Of a stretch of 59,137 nucleotides of DNA, positions 1 to 8,193 are shown piece after piece; the stretch's first letter is position 1; each line of letters begins with the position of its first letter. This DNA is from Chloroflexota bacterium. GTDB taxonomy: Bacteria; Chloroflexota; Limnocylindria; Limnocylindrales; CSP1-4. Location of the stretch: NCBI GenBank assembly GCA_016191345.1, contig JACPOU010000027.1:1-59137 (forward strand), given 5' to 3'. Under the pieces are notes generated by a model that saw only the letters and a program-made list of their open reading frames with translations, made no database searches and was not told the DNA's origin. Made by a program: the position numbers and the translations under genes.

Positions 1-1
1 C

Positions 2-127
2 GGTGACACGAAGGCCGAGGCCATCCGCGCCCTCCGGCGGCGGATCAGCGACGAGGTGTACCGCCGGATGGGCCACGATGAGCGCCTCAGGGCGACCCCG
101 CGAGCCACCCTCGCGGCGGCCGCTTGA
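2..127 (+). CDS. IS110-type transposase, C-terminal end (partial)
   Basis: The reading frame is open from the window edge to TGA at 125-127, giving 41 residues. The stretch KAEAIRALRRRISDEVYRRM resembles the basic helical end of IS110-family (Transposase_20) proteins, which often close with an 'EALR.LKRRLSDVVY' type segment. Only the tail is visible, so I cannot say whether the element upstream is intact. The stop lies 13 nt before the cmk start, with the cmk Shine-Dalgarno in between, so the insertion or its remnant abuts the essential operon very closely. The assignment rests on a short motif. Confidence 0.55.
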   Translation, partial: GDTKAEAIRALRRRISDEVYRRMGHDERLRATPRATLAAAA

Positions 128-140
128 CATAGGAGCTTCG

Positions 141-1637
141 ATGCCCGAGGCCCCGACGACCATCCCTGCCGAGCCGCCCGGGCTCGTCGTCGCCCTCGAC
201 GGGCCGGCGTCCTCCGGCAAGAGCAGCGTCGGCGCCGCGGCCGCGAAGCAGCTCGGTTACCGGTTCTGCGACACGGGCCTCCTCTATCGCGCCGTCACCT
301 GGCTCGCGCTCCGGCGCGGGGTGGGGGAGACGGATCCCGATGGCCTCGTCCGCCTCGTCGATGAGGTCGAGCTCGTGGCCGACGAGGCAGGGCGCCTCGC
401 CCACGTCAGCATCGACGGGGAGGACGCCACCGAGGCGGTCCATCAGCCGGAGGTGGACGCCGCGGTTTCGGCGATCTCGCGCGTCCCGGAGATTCGCGCG
501 GCGCTCCTCGCCCGCCAGCGGCGGCTCGCGGCGGGGGGCCGGATCATCATGGCCGGCCGCGACATCGGCACGGTCGTCCTGCCCGACGCCGACCTGAAGC
601 TCTTCCTCGATGCCGGTCTCGAGGAGCGCGCCCGGCGGCGGATCGAGGAGCGCGGCGTGGCGTCCGACAGCCCCGAAGCGGTCGAGATCCACGACCAGCT
701 GGCGCGGCGCGACGACCTCGACCGCAACCGCCCGGTGGCGCCGCTCCGAGCCGCCCCGGACGCGGTCCACCTCCGGACCGACGGCAACGCCTTCGAGACG
801 ACCGTCAGCCTCGTCGTCGAGGCGATCCGGGCGCGCGAAGCGACGGCTCCACGAGCGGCGACGCCTGCCGAGCCGGCCACGTCACCCGCCGCGCCGCCCC
901 GTGCTGCCCGGAAGCCGGCCATCGACCCCACGCCGATCGCGACCCGGATGGGCCTCGTCATCCGGATCGGCTCCTTCGTCATCCGGACGCTCGTCCGGGT
1001 CTTCACCCGCGTCGAGATCGTCGGCGCGCTCGACGCGATCCCGAGGACCGGCGCGGTCCTCATCGCCGCGAACCACGCGTCGAATGCCGATCCCGTCATC
1101 ATCGGCGCGTTCCTGAACCAGCAGCTCGGCCGGCCGCTCAACTGGCTCGGCAAGCGCGAGGTCTTCGAGTGGCCCGTGCTGTCGTGGCTCGCCCGGCAGG
1201 CCGGCGTCCACCCGGTCGACCGCGGCTCCGCCGACGTCGAGGCGTTCCGCTCCGCGATCCGGATCCTCGAGGCAGGGCAGATCCTGGCGGTGTTTCCCGA
1301 GGGCACCCGCAGCCCCGACGGTCGCCTCCGGGCCGCCAAGGACGGCGTCACCGTGCTGGCATCCCGGTCCGGCGCCGTCGTCGTCCCGATCGGCGTCGCG
1401 AACGCGGACCGCCTCTGGCCGAAGGGCCGCCCGATCCCGCGCCGGGTCCCGAGCGTGACCGTCACGATCGGCGCGCCGTTCCGCCTCGACGAGGCCCTCG
1501 CCGCCGAGGATCCCGACGCGGCCGGCGATCGCCGGCGGGCCAAGACGGCCGGGACGGAGCTGATCATGCGGCGCATCGCGGCGCTGCTGCCGCCCCGCCA
1601 GCGGGGCGTCCACGGCGAGGACTCAGGCCGGGGCTGA
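141..1637 (+). CDS. cmk: Cytidylate kinase fused to 1-acyl-glycerol-3-phosphate acyltransferase (Cmk-PlsC)
   Basis: A 498-aa fusion of two enzymes usually encoded separately. Residues about 15-230 are (d)CMP kinase: P-loop GPASSGKSS, then DTGLLYRAVTW and GRDIGTVVLPDADLKLFLDA. After an Ala/Pro-rich linker (about 235-255), residues about 262-490 form a PlsC/LPLAT acyltransferase with the HX4D box NHASNAD (H312, D317) and FPEGTRSPDGRL (from F385). The kinase phosphorylates CMP/dCMP. The second domain should acylate lysophosphatidate at the membrane in phospholipid synthesis. ATG 141 is preferred because AGGAG lies at 131-135 and the kinase fold starts soon after. The frame is open further upstream, but that part is unrelated. 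ispH, der and gpsA follow, a housekeeping grouping. Confidence 0.93.
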   Translation: MPEAPTTIPAEPPGLVVALDGPASSGKSSVGAAAAKQLGYRFCDTGLLYRAVTWLALRRGVGETDPDGLVRLVDEVELVADEAGRLAHVSIDGEDATEAVHQPEVDAAVSAISRVPEIRAALLARQRRLAAGGRIIMAGRDIGTVVLPDADLKLFLDAGLEERARRRIEERGVASDSPEAVEIHDQLARRDDLDRNRPVAPLRAAPDAVHLRTDGNAFETTVSLVVEAIRAREATAPRAATPAEPATSPAAPPRAARKPAIDPTPIATRMGLVIRIGSFVIRTLVRVFTRVEIVGALDAIPRTGAVLIAANHASNADPVIIGAFLNQQLGRPLNWLGKREVFEWPVLSWLARQAGVHPVDRGSADVEAFRSAIRILEAGQILAVFPEGTRSPDGRLRAAKDGVTVLASRSGAVVVPIGVANADRLWPKGRPIPRRVPSVTVTIGAPFRLDEALAAEDPDAAGDRRRAKTAGTELIMRRIAALLPPRQRGVHGEDSGRG

Positions 1638-1682
1638 GCGCCCGCCCGCCGCCCCTCGATCGGGGCCGCGATCCACCCGTGC

Positions 1683-1688
1683 GATACT
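1683..1688 (+). promoter_or_regulatory. -10-like hexamer before ispH
   Basis: GATACT ends 10 nt before the ispH ATG, with a purine-rich GGTGGAG at 1691-1697 directly upstream of the start. This would allow an internal promoter with a very short leader. No clear -35 is visible. Confidence 0.4.
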
Positions 1689-1698
1689 GGGGTGGAGC

Positions 1699-2655
1699 AT
1701 GGGAACCGTCACCGAGATCCGAATCGCGAAGCGCACCGGCTTCTGCTACGGCGTCCGCGAGGCCATCGACATGGCCAAGGAAGCCAGCGCGGCCGGCAAG
1801 CTGACGCACACCCTGGGCCAGGTCGTCCACAACGAGGGCGTCGTCAACGACCTCCAGGCGCTCGGAATCCGGACCGTCGACACGCTCGACGACGTCGCCC
1901 GCGGCGCCGCCGTCGTCATCCGCGCCCACGGCGTCCGGCCGGACGTCATGGAGCGGGCCGCGGGGCGCGGCCTCGAGGTCATCGACGGCACGTGCACCTG
2001 GGTGATCCAGGAGCAGAAGGAGCTCGTGAAGCTCGTCGAGGAGGGCTACACGATCGTGCTCCTCGGCACCCCGAAGCACCCGGAGGTCGTGGGCCTCCTC
2101 GGCTTCGCCCCGGACGCGATCGTCGTGGACGAGGAAGAGGACTGGGAGCGGATCCCGAAGAAGAAGAAGATGGCCCTCATCTCCCAGAGCACCCAGCCGC
2201 CCTGGAAGTTCGAGAAGCTCGCCGCGTTCATGGTCGCCCGGAGCCACGAGCTCAAGATCGTCAACACCGTCTGCCCGGTCACGATCCGACGCCAGCAGGA
2301 CACGCTCGATGCGGCAGGCGCCGTGGACCTCATGGTCGTCGTCGGCGGTCGGTCCTCGGCGAACACGAAGGAGCTGACCAGGCTCTGCGGGATCGCGGGG
2401 ACGCCGGCCATCCAGATCGAGTCCGTCCGCGATCTCGACGACCCGGCGCCCTTCGACGGCAGGCGCATCGTCGGCGTCACCGGTGGCACCTCGACCCCCA
2501 TCGAGGACCTCCACGCGGTTGCCCAGCGGATCCTCGAGATCGCCGGCACGCCGGCCACGCGAGCGCGCGCCGCCGAGCTCGCCGATGCCGCCTTTGCCGT
2601 GGCCGCGACCCCGGCCGGCCGGACGACCTCGCTGCCCACCGCCGCGGCCTCCTGA
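1699..2655 (+). CDS. ispH: 4-hydroxy-3-methylbut-2-enyl diphosphate reductase
   Basis: 318 aa, usual length for IspH (LytB), the last enzyme of the MEP isoprenoid pathway. It reduces HMBPP to IPP and DMAPP using a 4Fe-4S cluster. The three cluster cysteines are in GFCYGV (C16), DGTCTW and NTVCPVT. The substrate-site histidines are in VVHNEG and RAHGV, and [10 protein letters not shown] is also present. The C-terminal 35 residues are Ala/Thr-rich and probably not conserved. The gene follows cmk-plsC by 61 nt and is separated from the der GTG start by one base, suggesting translational coupling. Confidence 0.96.
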   Translation: MGTVTEIRIAKRTGFCYGVREAIDMAKEASAAGKLTHTLGQVVHNEGVVNDLQALGIRTVDTLDDVARGAAVVIRAHGVRPDVMERAAGRGLEVIDGTCTWVIQEQKELVKLVEEGYTIVLLGTPKHPEVVGLLGFAPDAIVVDEEEDWERIPKKKKMALISQSTQPPWKFEKLAAFMVARSHELKIVNTVCPVTIRRQQDTLDAAGAVDLMVVVGGRSSANTKELTRLCGIAGTPAIQIESVRDLDDPAPFDGRRIVGVTGGTSTPIEDLHAVAQRILEIAGTPATRARAAELADAAFAVAATPAGRTTSLPTAAAS

Positions 2656-2656
2656 G

Positions 2657-4456
2657 GTGGCGGCCTCGCGCAGCGGCCTTCCGATTGTCGCGATCGTGGG
2701 CCGGCCGAATGTCGGCAAGAGCACGCTCTTCAACCGGATCGTCGGCGAGCGATCGGCGATCGTCGAGGATCGTGCCCGGACCACCCGCGATCGACTGTAC
2801 GGCGACACCGAGTGGAACGATCGGCGGTTCATCGTGGTGGACACCGGCGGCCTCGAAGTCGATCCGGACGATCCCATCGAGGCCAAGGTCCAGGTCCAGG
2901 CCAGGCTCGCCATCGCCGAGGCGGACGTCATCGTCTTCGTCGTCGATGCCGTGGCCGGCCTGACGCCCGCCGACCAGGAGGCGTCGGCCATGCTGCGCGT
3001 TGCGCGCGCGCCGGTGTTCGTCGCCGTGAACAAGACGGACAACGAGAAGCGCGAGCTCGATGCCGCCGAGTTCTGGTCCCTCGGCTGGGAGCGGACCTTC
3101 GCGATCGCGGCTTCGCATGGTCGCGGCGTGGCCGACCTCCTCGACGAGATCGTCCTCGCCCTGCCCCCGGAGAGCGACCAGGAGCTGGCCCGGAAGCGCC
3201 GCGCGGCCGATGCCGAGACGTTCGCCGCCGACGTCGCCGCGGGCCGGATCCAGCCGCCCACGATCGAGGCGGACGACGGGGCCGAGGCGACCGGCGAGGG
3301 GACGGGCACGGACGCCGACATCGACCTCGACGCGCTCGACGCCCTCGACGCGGCGGTCGCCGCCGGCACGCCGAGCGCGGTGGACATCGAGGCCGCCCGA
3401 TGGGACGCGATGCTCGCCGCGGACGACGACCTCGAGCCGCCGGCCATCGCCTTCGTGGGCCGCCCGAACGTCGGCAAGTCGAGCCTCCTCAACGCCCTCC
3501 TCGGCGAGGAGCGGACGATCGTCAGCGAGATCGCCGGCACGACCCGGGACGCGATCGACTCGCGGGTGACGTTCGGAAGCTCGGAGGTCACGCTGATCGA
3601 CACCGCCGGCATCCGGCGCCGGGGGCGCGTCGCGTCCGGCCCGGCCGCGGAGCGCTACTCGACCCTGCGCGCGCTGCGGGCGATCGCCCGGGCCGATGTC
3701 GCGGTGCTGCTCATCGACGGCGTGGACGGGCTCACCGCCCAGGACGCCCACATCGCGGGCTACGTGGTGGAGGAGGGCAAGGGCCTCGTCGTCGCGGTCA
3801 ACAAGTGGGACGCCGTCGAGGACAAGACGGGCCAGACGTTCGACACCTACGTCGACTGGATCCGCCACGAGGCGCCGTTCCTCGACTTCGCGCCCGTCGT
3901 CAGCATCTCGGCGAAGACGGGCCAGCGGATCCACCGCGTCCTCGAGCTCGCCGTGGACGTCTGGGCGGAGCGCCGGCGGCGCATCCCCACGGGCGAGCTG
4001 AACCGCCTCGTCATGGCGGCCGCCGAGCGGCAGGAGCCGCCGCTCGTCAAGGGCAAGCGGCCGAAGCTCTTCTACGCGACGCAGGCCTCGGCCGCGCCGC
4101 CGACATTCGTGTTCTTCGCCCGCGAGGCCGGCTCGGTCCACTTCAGCTACCAGCGCTACCTCGAGAACCGGCTTCGCGAGACGTTCGGGTTCCTCGGCAC
4201 GCCGATCCGCCTCGTCTTCCGGGAGCGGGCCGGGGTCCGCGCCGAGAAGCGGGCCTCGAAGCGTGGCGAGCGGGCGCAGGCCGCGGCGTCCACGCGCCCG
4301 AAGGCCCGACCCCGCGGTGACGCGACCGCGAAGTCGTCGGGCGGCAACATTCCCGGCGCGCGGGGCTCGGGGTCGAAGCCCGGCGGCCGCTCCTCCGCGG
4401 TGAAGGCCGTCCGCCCCGGCTCGAAGCGGGCCGGCCCCGGCGGCGGCGCGCGCTGA
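2657..4456 (+). CDS. der: Ribosome biogenesis GTPase Der (EngA) with a linker insertion and basic tail
   Basis: 599 aa from GTG 2657, one base after the ispH stop. Two tandem G domains are clear. The first has GRPNVGKST near residue 15, DTGG and NKTD. The second has GRPNVGKSS near residue 270, DTAGIRRRG and NKWD. A KH-like domain follows and ends near [13 protein letters not shown]. Der acts in 50S subunit maturation. Typical Der is about 440-490 aa. The excess comes from an acidic Asp/Glu/Ala-rich insert between the G domains (about 180-262) and a Lys/Arg/Gly/Ser-rich tail of about 60 residues. The frame is open upstream of 2657, but that part overlaps ispH and lacks Der homology. Downstream, gpsA follows without the plsY gene often found there. 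Confidence 0.94.
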   Translation: MAASRSGLPIVAIVGRPNVGKSTLFNRIVGERSAIVEDRARTTRDRLYGDTEWNDRRFIVVDTGGLEVDPDDPIEAKVQVQARLAIAEADVIVFVVDAVAGLTPADQEASAMLRVARAPVFVAVNKTDNEKRELDAAEFWSLGWERTFAIAASHGRGVADLLDEIVLALPPESDQELARKRRAADAETFAADVAAGRIQPPTIEADDGAEATGEGTGTDADIDLDALDALDAAVAAGTPSAVDIEAARWDAMLAADDDLEPPAIAFVGRPNVGKSSLLNALLGEERTIVSEIAGTTRDAIDSRVTFGSSEVTLIDTAGIRRRGRVASGPAAERYSTLRALRAIARADVAVLLIDGVDGLTAQDAHIAGYVVEEGKGLVVAVNKWDAVEDKTGQTFDTYVDWIRHEAPFLDFAPVVSISAKTGQRIHRVLELAVDVWAERRRRIPTGELNRLVMAAAERQEPPLVKGKRPKLFYATQASAAPPTFVFFAREAGSVHFSYQRYLENRLRETFGFLGTPIRLVFRERAGVRAEKRASKRGERAQAAASTRPKARPRGDATAKSSGGNIPGARGSGSKPGGRSSAVKAVRPGSKRAGPGGGAR

Positions 4457-4474
4457 CGTCGCGCTGATCGCCCG

Positions 4475-5560
4475 ATGACGACGCCCGCGGGCGGCATCGC
4501 CCGAAACTCTGGTGGGGGCGCGACGCCCGCCCGGGTCGCGATCGTGGGCAGCGGCGCCTGGGGCACCACGCTCGCGGTCCTCGTGGCCCGTTCGGAGCCG
4601 GTCACCCTGCTCTGCCACTCGGAGGCCACCGCGGCAACGATCCGCGACGGCCGTCGAAACGAGCGCCGCCTCCCGGGCGTGGATCTGCCCGCGGCCATCA
4701 TCGCGACCACGGACGCGGCGGCCCTCGCGACGGCGGAGCTCGTCATCGTGGCGGTTCCCTCGGCGCACCTCCGCGAGACCGTGGCCGGGCTCCGCCCGTC
4801 GATCCCACCGGGCGCGGACGTGCTCTCGGTGGTCAAGGGCCTCGAGGCGGGTTCGCTCCTCCGCATGACCGAGGTGATCGCCGACGCGGCCGGGGTCGCG
4901 CCCGATCGGATCGCGGCCCTGTCCGGTCCGAACCTCGCCCAGGAGATTGCCCGCGGGCTGCCCGCATCGGCGGTCGTGGCCTCCTCGAACCCTGAGCTCG
5001 CCGAGCGGATCGCCGAGCGCCTGGCGCGGCGCGAATTTCGCCTCTACACGAACGCCGACGTCCTCGGCGTGGAGCTCTGCGGCGCCCTGAAGAACGTGAT
5101 CGCGATCGCGGCGGGCGCCGCGGACGGGCTCGGCTTCGGCGACAACGGCAAGGCCGGCCTGCTGACCCGGGGCCTGGCCGAGATGATGCGGGTCGGGATC
5201 GCGGCGGGGGCAAACCCGCTGACGTTCGCCGGCCTGGCCGGGATCGGGGACCTCATCGCCACCTGCGGCTCCGGCCTCTCGCGGAACCACCGGCTCGGCG
5301 AGGAGCTCGCGAAGGGCCGGCCCTGGTCGGAGATCGAGGCCTCGCTGGCGGGCGTCGCGGAGGGCGCCTACACGGTCGACGCGGCGCTTGCCCTGGCCGG
5401 CCGGCTCGGCGTCGAGATGCCGATCGCCCGCGAGGTGCACAACGCGCTCTTCGAGGGCAAGAGCGTCCAGCGCTGCCTCATCGACCTCCTGGCCCGCGAA
5501 TCGAAGGACGAGCTGGCGGACTTCCAGGACTGGGTGGAGCGCCTCGGTGCCTCGACGTGA
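4475..5560 (+). CDS. gpsA: NAD(P)-dependent glycerol-3-phosphate dehydrogenase
   Basis: 361 aa. It makes sn-glycerol-3-phosphate from dihydroxyacetone phosphate for phospholipid synthesis. A Rossmann motif VAIVGSGAWGTTLA begins near residue 21. The family motifs LSGPNLAQEIARG, LCGALKNVIAIAAG (with the catalytic Lys), GLAGIGDLIATC and SRNH follow. The first 20 residues are a Gly/Ala-rich extension, and no strong Shine-Dalgarno precedes ATG 4475, so the true start is uncertain. It lies 18 nt after der and probably shares its transcript, which places it with cmk-plsC in a lipid and housekeeping operon. Confidence 0.95.
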   Translation: MTTPAGGIARNSGGGATPARVAIVGSGAWGTTLAVLVARSEPVTLLCHSEATAATIRDGRRNERRLPGVDLPAAIIATTDAAALATAELVIVAVPSAHLRETVAGLRPSIPPGADVLSVVKGLEAGSLLRMTEVIADAAGVAPDRIAALSGPNLAQEIARGLPASAVVASSNPELAERIAERLARREFRLYTNADVLGVELCGALKNVIAIAAGAADGLGFGDNGKAGLLTRGLAEMMRVGIAAGANPLTFAGLAGIGDLIATCGSGLSRNHRLGEELAKGRPWSEIEASLAGVAEGAYTVDAALALAGRLGVEMPIAREVHNALFEGKSVQRCLIDLLARESKDELADFQDWVERLGAST

Positions 5561-5604
5561 CGCGCCGCGTAGGCGCCCCGGCGGGCCTCACGAGCGACGG
5601 CTGC

Positions 5605-5610
5605 TAGACT
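5605..5610 (+). promoter_or_regulatory. -10-like hexamer of tRNA-Pro
   Basis: TAGACT ends 11 nt before the first base of tRNA-Pro. No convincing -35 is visible. Confidence 0.45.
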
Positions 5611-5621
5611 CCGGGGCGCGT

Positions 5622-5698
5622 CGGGGCGTGGCGCAGTCTGGTAGCGCACCAGTCTGGGGGACTGGTGGTCGTCGGTTCAAATCCGGCCGCCCCGACCA
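5622..5698 (+). tRNA. tRNA-Pro(GGG)
   Basis: A 77-nt cloverleaf with CCA encoded. Acceptor CGGGGCG pairs with CGCCCCG. The anticodon stem CCAGT/ACTGG encloses loop CTGGGGG, which gives anticodon GGG. The T-arm contains GGTTCAAATCC. It reads CCC (and CCU) codons, and CCC is abundant in the neighbouring genes. Confidence 0.96.
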
Positions 5699-5815
5699 TT
5701 TGATTCGCGGCCACCGGCTGGCCCGGACCGGCCCTGTGCGGGCGGATGTCCGGCAGTCCCGCTCCGTGGCATCATCTCGGCACCGATCCTCCGCAACCCG
5801 AGGGTGCCTGCCGCC

Positions 5816-6205
5816 GTGCCGCCGATCGTCGAGCTGACCCGCATCGAGCCCGTCCACCTCGAGCGCCTCGAGCGCCAGGGGATCTTCACGACGGGCCTTC
5901 TCCTCGAGGTCAGCGAGACGCCGACCCGCCGCCAGACCCTCGCCGACCAGGTGGACGCGTCCACGAACGACGTCCTGACCTGGCGCGACGAGGCGCTCAT
6001 GCTCAACCTCGCCGGCTTCGGGCCGGACGAGCATGTGCTCCTCAGCCAGGCCGGGTTCGAGGGCCTCCGGGAGATCCTGGACGTCGACCTCGACACGTTC
6101 CGGGCCCGGGTGGCGCGCGCCGCCACGGAGCTCAACCTCGAGACGCCGTCTGATCTGACGCTCGAGAGCTGGTGGGAGCAGGCGCGGACGCTCGAGGACG
6201 AGTAG
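5816..6205 (+). CDS. DUF4332-like helix-hairpin-helix protein
   Basis: 129 aa from GTG 5816; GTG 5804 is an alternative start 12 nt earlier. No membrane segment. The protein is a repeat of helix-hairpin-helix-like units: IEPVHLERLERQGIFTTGLL near the N-terminus and LNLAGFGPDEHVLLSQAGF mid-protein, then a unit ending in WWEQARTLEDE. This is typical of DUF4332, a family related to DNA-binding HhH folds whose function is unknown. A GAGGG run at 5800-5804 could serve as ribosome binding site for 5816. The gene stands alone between tRNA-Pro and the Lit-like gene. Confidence 0.6.
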   Translation: MPPIVELTRIEPVHLERLERQGIFTTGLLLEVSETPTRRQTLADQVDASTNDVLTWRDEALMLNLAGFGPDEHVLLSQAGFEGLREILDVDLDTFRARVARAATELNLETPSDLTLESWWEQARTLEDE

Positions 6206-6264
6206 GCGCTCAGCCAGTCAAGGCGCGCCCTGCAGCCCCCGGCGGGTGCCGGGACGGCGCGGGA

Positions 6265-6270
6265 TACCAT
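6265..6270 (+). promoter_or_regulatory. -10-like hexamer implying leaderless start at 6278
   Basis: TACCAT overlaps the in-frame ATG at 6269, and the next in-frame start, GTG 6278, lies 7 nt after the hexamer. If the hexamer is the -10, transcription should begin at or next to the GTG. Confidence 0.45.
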
Positions 6271-6277
6271 GGCCCGC

Positions 6278-7027
6278 GTGCACACTGACAGTTCCGCCAT
6301 CCCGCGCGGCGGCCGCCCCGCCCGCGTCATCGCCACGACCATGGTCGCCATCGCGACCGTGGTCGTGATCCTCGCGGCGGCGGTCGTCCCGTTCCTCAAC
6401 CCGCAGTGGGTCGCCTTCGAGCAGGGCCGCTCGAACGCCGCCGCCTGGACCGGGTTCTCGGCTGCGGACCTCCGGACGGCCACCGATGCGATCCTCAACG
6501 ACCTCGTCACGGGGTCCGGGGACTTCGACGTCCAGCTGAACGGCGTGCCGGTCCTCACCGACGCCGAGCGCTCGCACATGCGGGACGTCCGCGCCGTCTT
6601 CGCCGGGTTCTACGGCGCGGCAGCGGCGGCGCTCCTGGTCGTCTGGGTCGGGTTCCGCCTCGCCCGTCGCGGTGGCGACACGTGGGCTCGAACCGATGCG
6701 TGGCGGGCCGTCCGGTCCGGGGCGATCGGCCTGATCGTGGGGACGGTCGTGGTGGGGGTCGTGGCCACCGTGGCGTTCGACGCCGCGTTCGATGTCTTCC
6801 ACCGGCTCTTCTTCAGCGCCGGCTCGTACACGTTCGATCCGCGGACCGACCGCCTCGTCCAGCTCTTCCCAGAGCAGTTCTGGTCCGAGACCGCCATCGC
6901 GGTCGGGATCGTCGCGGTCGCGTCCGCGATCGTCGCGGCCTGGCTCGCGGGCCGAAGGGCCATTCTCGCGGCACGTGGCCCGAGCGCCGCGGTGCCGGCG
7001 GTGCCCGCCCCGGCAGACGCCCGATGA
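6278..7027 (+). CDS. DUF1461 / Lit-like integral membrane protein
   Basis: 249 aa with about four membrane segments: near residues 17-40, 105-125, 148-170 and 205-225. The extracytoplasmic loops carry ERSHMRDV (His100) and VFHRLFFSAGSYTF (His175), followed by LFPEQFW. These are hallmarks of the TIGR01906/DUF1461 family, which as I recall it contains the lipoprotein intramolecular transacylase Lit of low-GC Gram-positives, where two conserved histidines are essential. By analogy this could move an acyl chain on lipoprotein N-terminal cysteines. That function is inference. ATG 6269 is an alternative start. The gene overlaps the next by ATGA. Confidence 0.6.
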   Translation: MHTDSSAIPRGGRPARVIATTMVAIATVVVILAAAVVPFLNPQWVAFEQGRSNAAAWTGFSAADLRTATDAILNDLVTGSGDFDVQLNGVPVLTDAERSHMRDVRAVFAGFYGAAAAALLVVWVGFRLARRGGDTWARTDAWRAVRSGAIGLIVGTVVVGVVATVAFDAAFDVFHRLFFSAGSYTFDPRTDRLVQLFPEQFWSETAIAVGIVAVASAIVAAWLAGRRAILAARGPSAAVPAVPAPADAR

Positions 7028-8193
7028 CCGGGGTCCCCGTCGCGCGCCTCCTCGGCATCGAGGTCCGCCTCCAGCTCGGCTGGGTCCTCGTCGTCGCGAT
7101 CGTGGCCGCGCTCGCCGCGGCCCAGGTCGCCGACGTGGACCCCGAGGTCAATCCCGCGATCCAGTGGCTCCTCGGGGCGGTCGTGGCGGGCGGGTTTCTC
7201 GTGAGCGCCCTTGCCCACGACCTCAGCCACGCGCTCGTCGCCCGGCGCCGCGGGGTCGAGGTCAAGTCCGTCCTCATCTCGTTCTTCGGCGGCGCGACCC
7301 CGATGGACCCGGCATCGCCGGATCCGAAGGCTGACCTCGCGATCGCCCTCGCCGGCCCGATCGTGAGCCTCGTGCTCGGCGGCGGGCTGGCCCTGGCGGC
7401 GGTGGCCATCGGGGCCACGGGGTCCATCGAGGCGCTCGTCGCGGCCCAGGTCCTCGCCGTCCTGGCGGTCCTCAACCTCGTCCTCGGGGGCGTCAACCTC
7501 GTCCCGGCATACCCGCTCGACGGTGGCCGGATCGTCCGCGACATCGCGTGGCGGCGTGGCGGGACGGAGCGCGGCGGCTGGCGTGCGGCCAGCACGAGCG
7601 GCCGAGTCGTGGCGATGCTGACGATCGTCGTCGGGCTCGCGATCCTCCTGACGGGCGAGGTCACGAACGGGGCGATGGTCGCGCTGAGCGGCTGGTTCCT
7701 GCTCCTCTCGTCGCGCGCCATCCGTGAACGGGTGAAGGTCGAGGAGCTGATCGGCGACCTCCGGGTCACGGACGTGATGGAGCGCGACACGGCGACCGTG
7801 CACCCGGGCCTCACGGTGGATACCTTCGCGGCCCAGCTCCTCGACGGCGAGACGCCCACCACGGCGATCCCGGTGGTCCAGGACGAGCAGGTCGTGGGCC
7901 TCCTCGGCGTCCGCCAGGTCCGGCGCCTGCGGCCCGCGGCGTGGCCGGAGACCCGCGTCGAGACCGTGATGGCGAAGCCGCCCCGGCTGCCGATGCTCGG
8001 CCCGGACGAGGCCCTGGTGAGCGCCGTCGATCGCCTCCAGCGATCGGGCCTCGACGGCCTGCCGGTGGTCCGCGAGGGTCGGCTCCTCGGCGTCCTCACC
8101 CGGCGTTCGATCGGCCTCGCGGTGCAGTCGAGGATCAGTTCGGGGCCGGACGTCGTTCCCGACGCTCCGCCGGCCGAACCCGGGGATCGATGA
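7024..8193 (+). CDS. Site-2-protease-like membrane protein with two CBS domains
   Basis: 389 aa. The N-terminal half is a polytopic M50/S2P fold of the SpoIVFB/Rip3 type. The second metal-site motif NLVPAYPLDGGR is intact near residue 157. The usual HExxH is replaced by AHDLSH (near residue 64), with Asp where the catalytic Glu normally sits. The C-terminal part (about 245-375) holds two CBS repeats, starting at VTDVMERDTATVHPG and VETVMAKPPRLPMLG, typical of nucleotide-sensing regulation in this subfamily. If active it would cleave transmembrane substrates. The Asp substitution makes that uncertain. It overlaps both the upstream Lit-like gene and downstream moeA by ATGA. Confidence 0.8.
   Translation: MTGVPVARLLGIEVRLQLGWVLVVAIVAALAAAQVADVDPEVNPAIQWLLGAVVAGGFLVSALAHDLSHALVARRRGVEVKSVLISFFGGATPMDPASPDPKADLAIALAGPIVSLVLGGGLALAAVAIGATGSIEALVAAQVLAVLAVLNLVLGGVNLVPAYPLDGGRIVRDIAWRRGGTERGGWRAASTSGRVVAMLTIVVGLAILLTGEVTNGAMVALSGWFLLLSSRAIRERVKVEELIGDLRVTDVMERDTATVHPGLTVDTFAAQLLDGETPTTAIPVVQDEQVVGLLGVRQVRRLRPAAWPETRVETVMAKPPRLPMLGPDEALVSAVDRLQRSGLDGLPVVREGRLLGVLTRRSIGLAVQSRISSGPDVVPDAPPAEPGDR

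Noticed and set aside
87-770. Long minus-strand open frame antisense to cmk
   Set aside because: Arg/Asp/Gly-rich shadow of the GC-rich gene with no domain; typical of high-GC coding DNA.
2477-5440. 987-codon minus-strand open frame across der and gpsA
   Set aside because: It is antisense to two well-identified genes and has a repetitive, unnatural composition.
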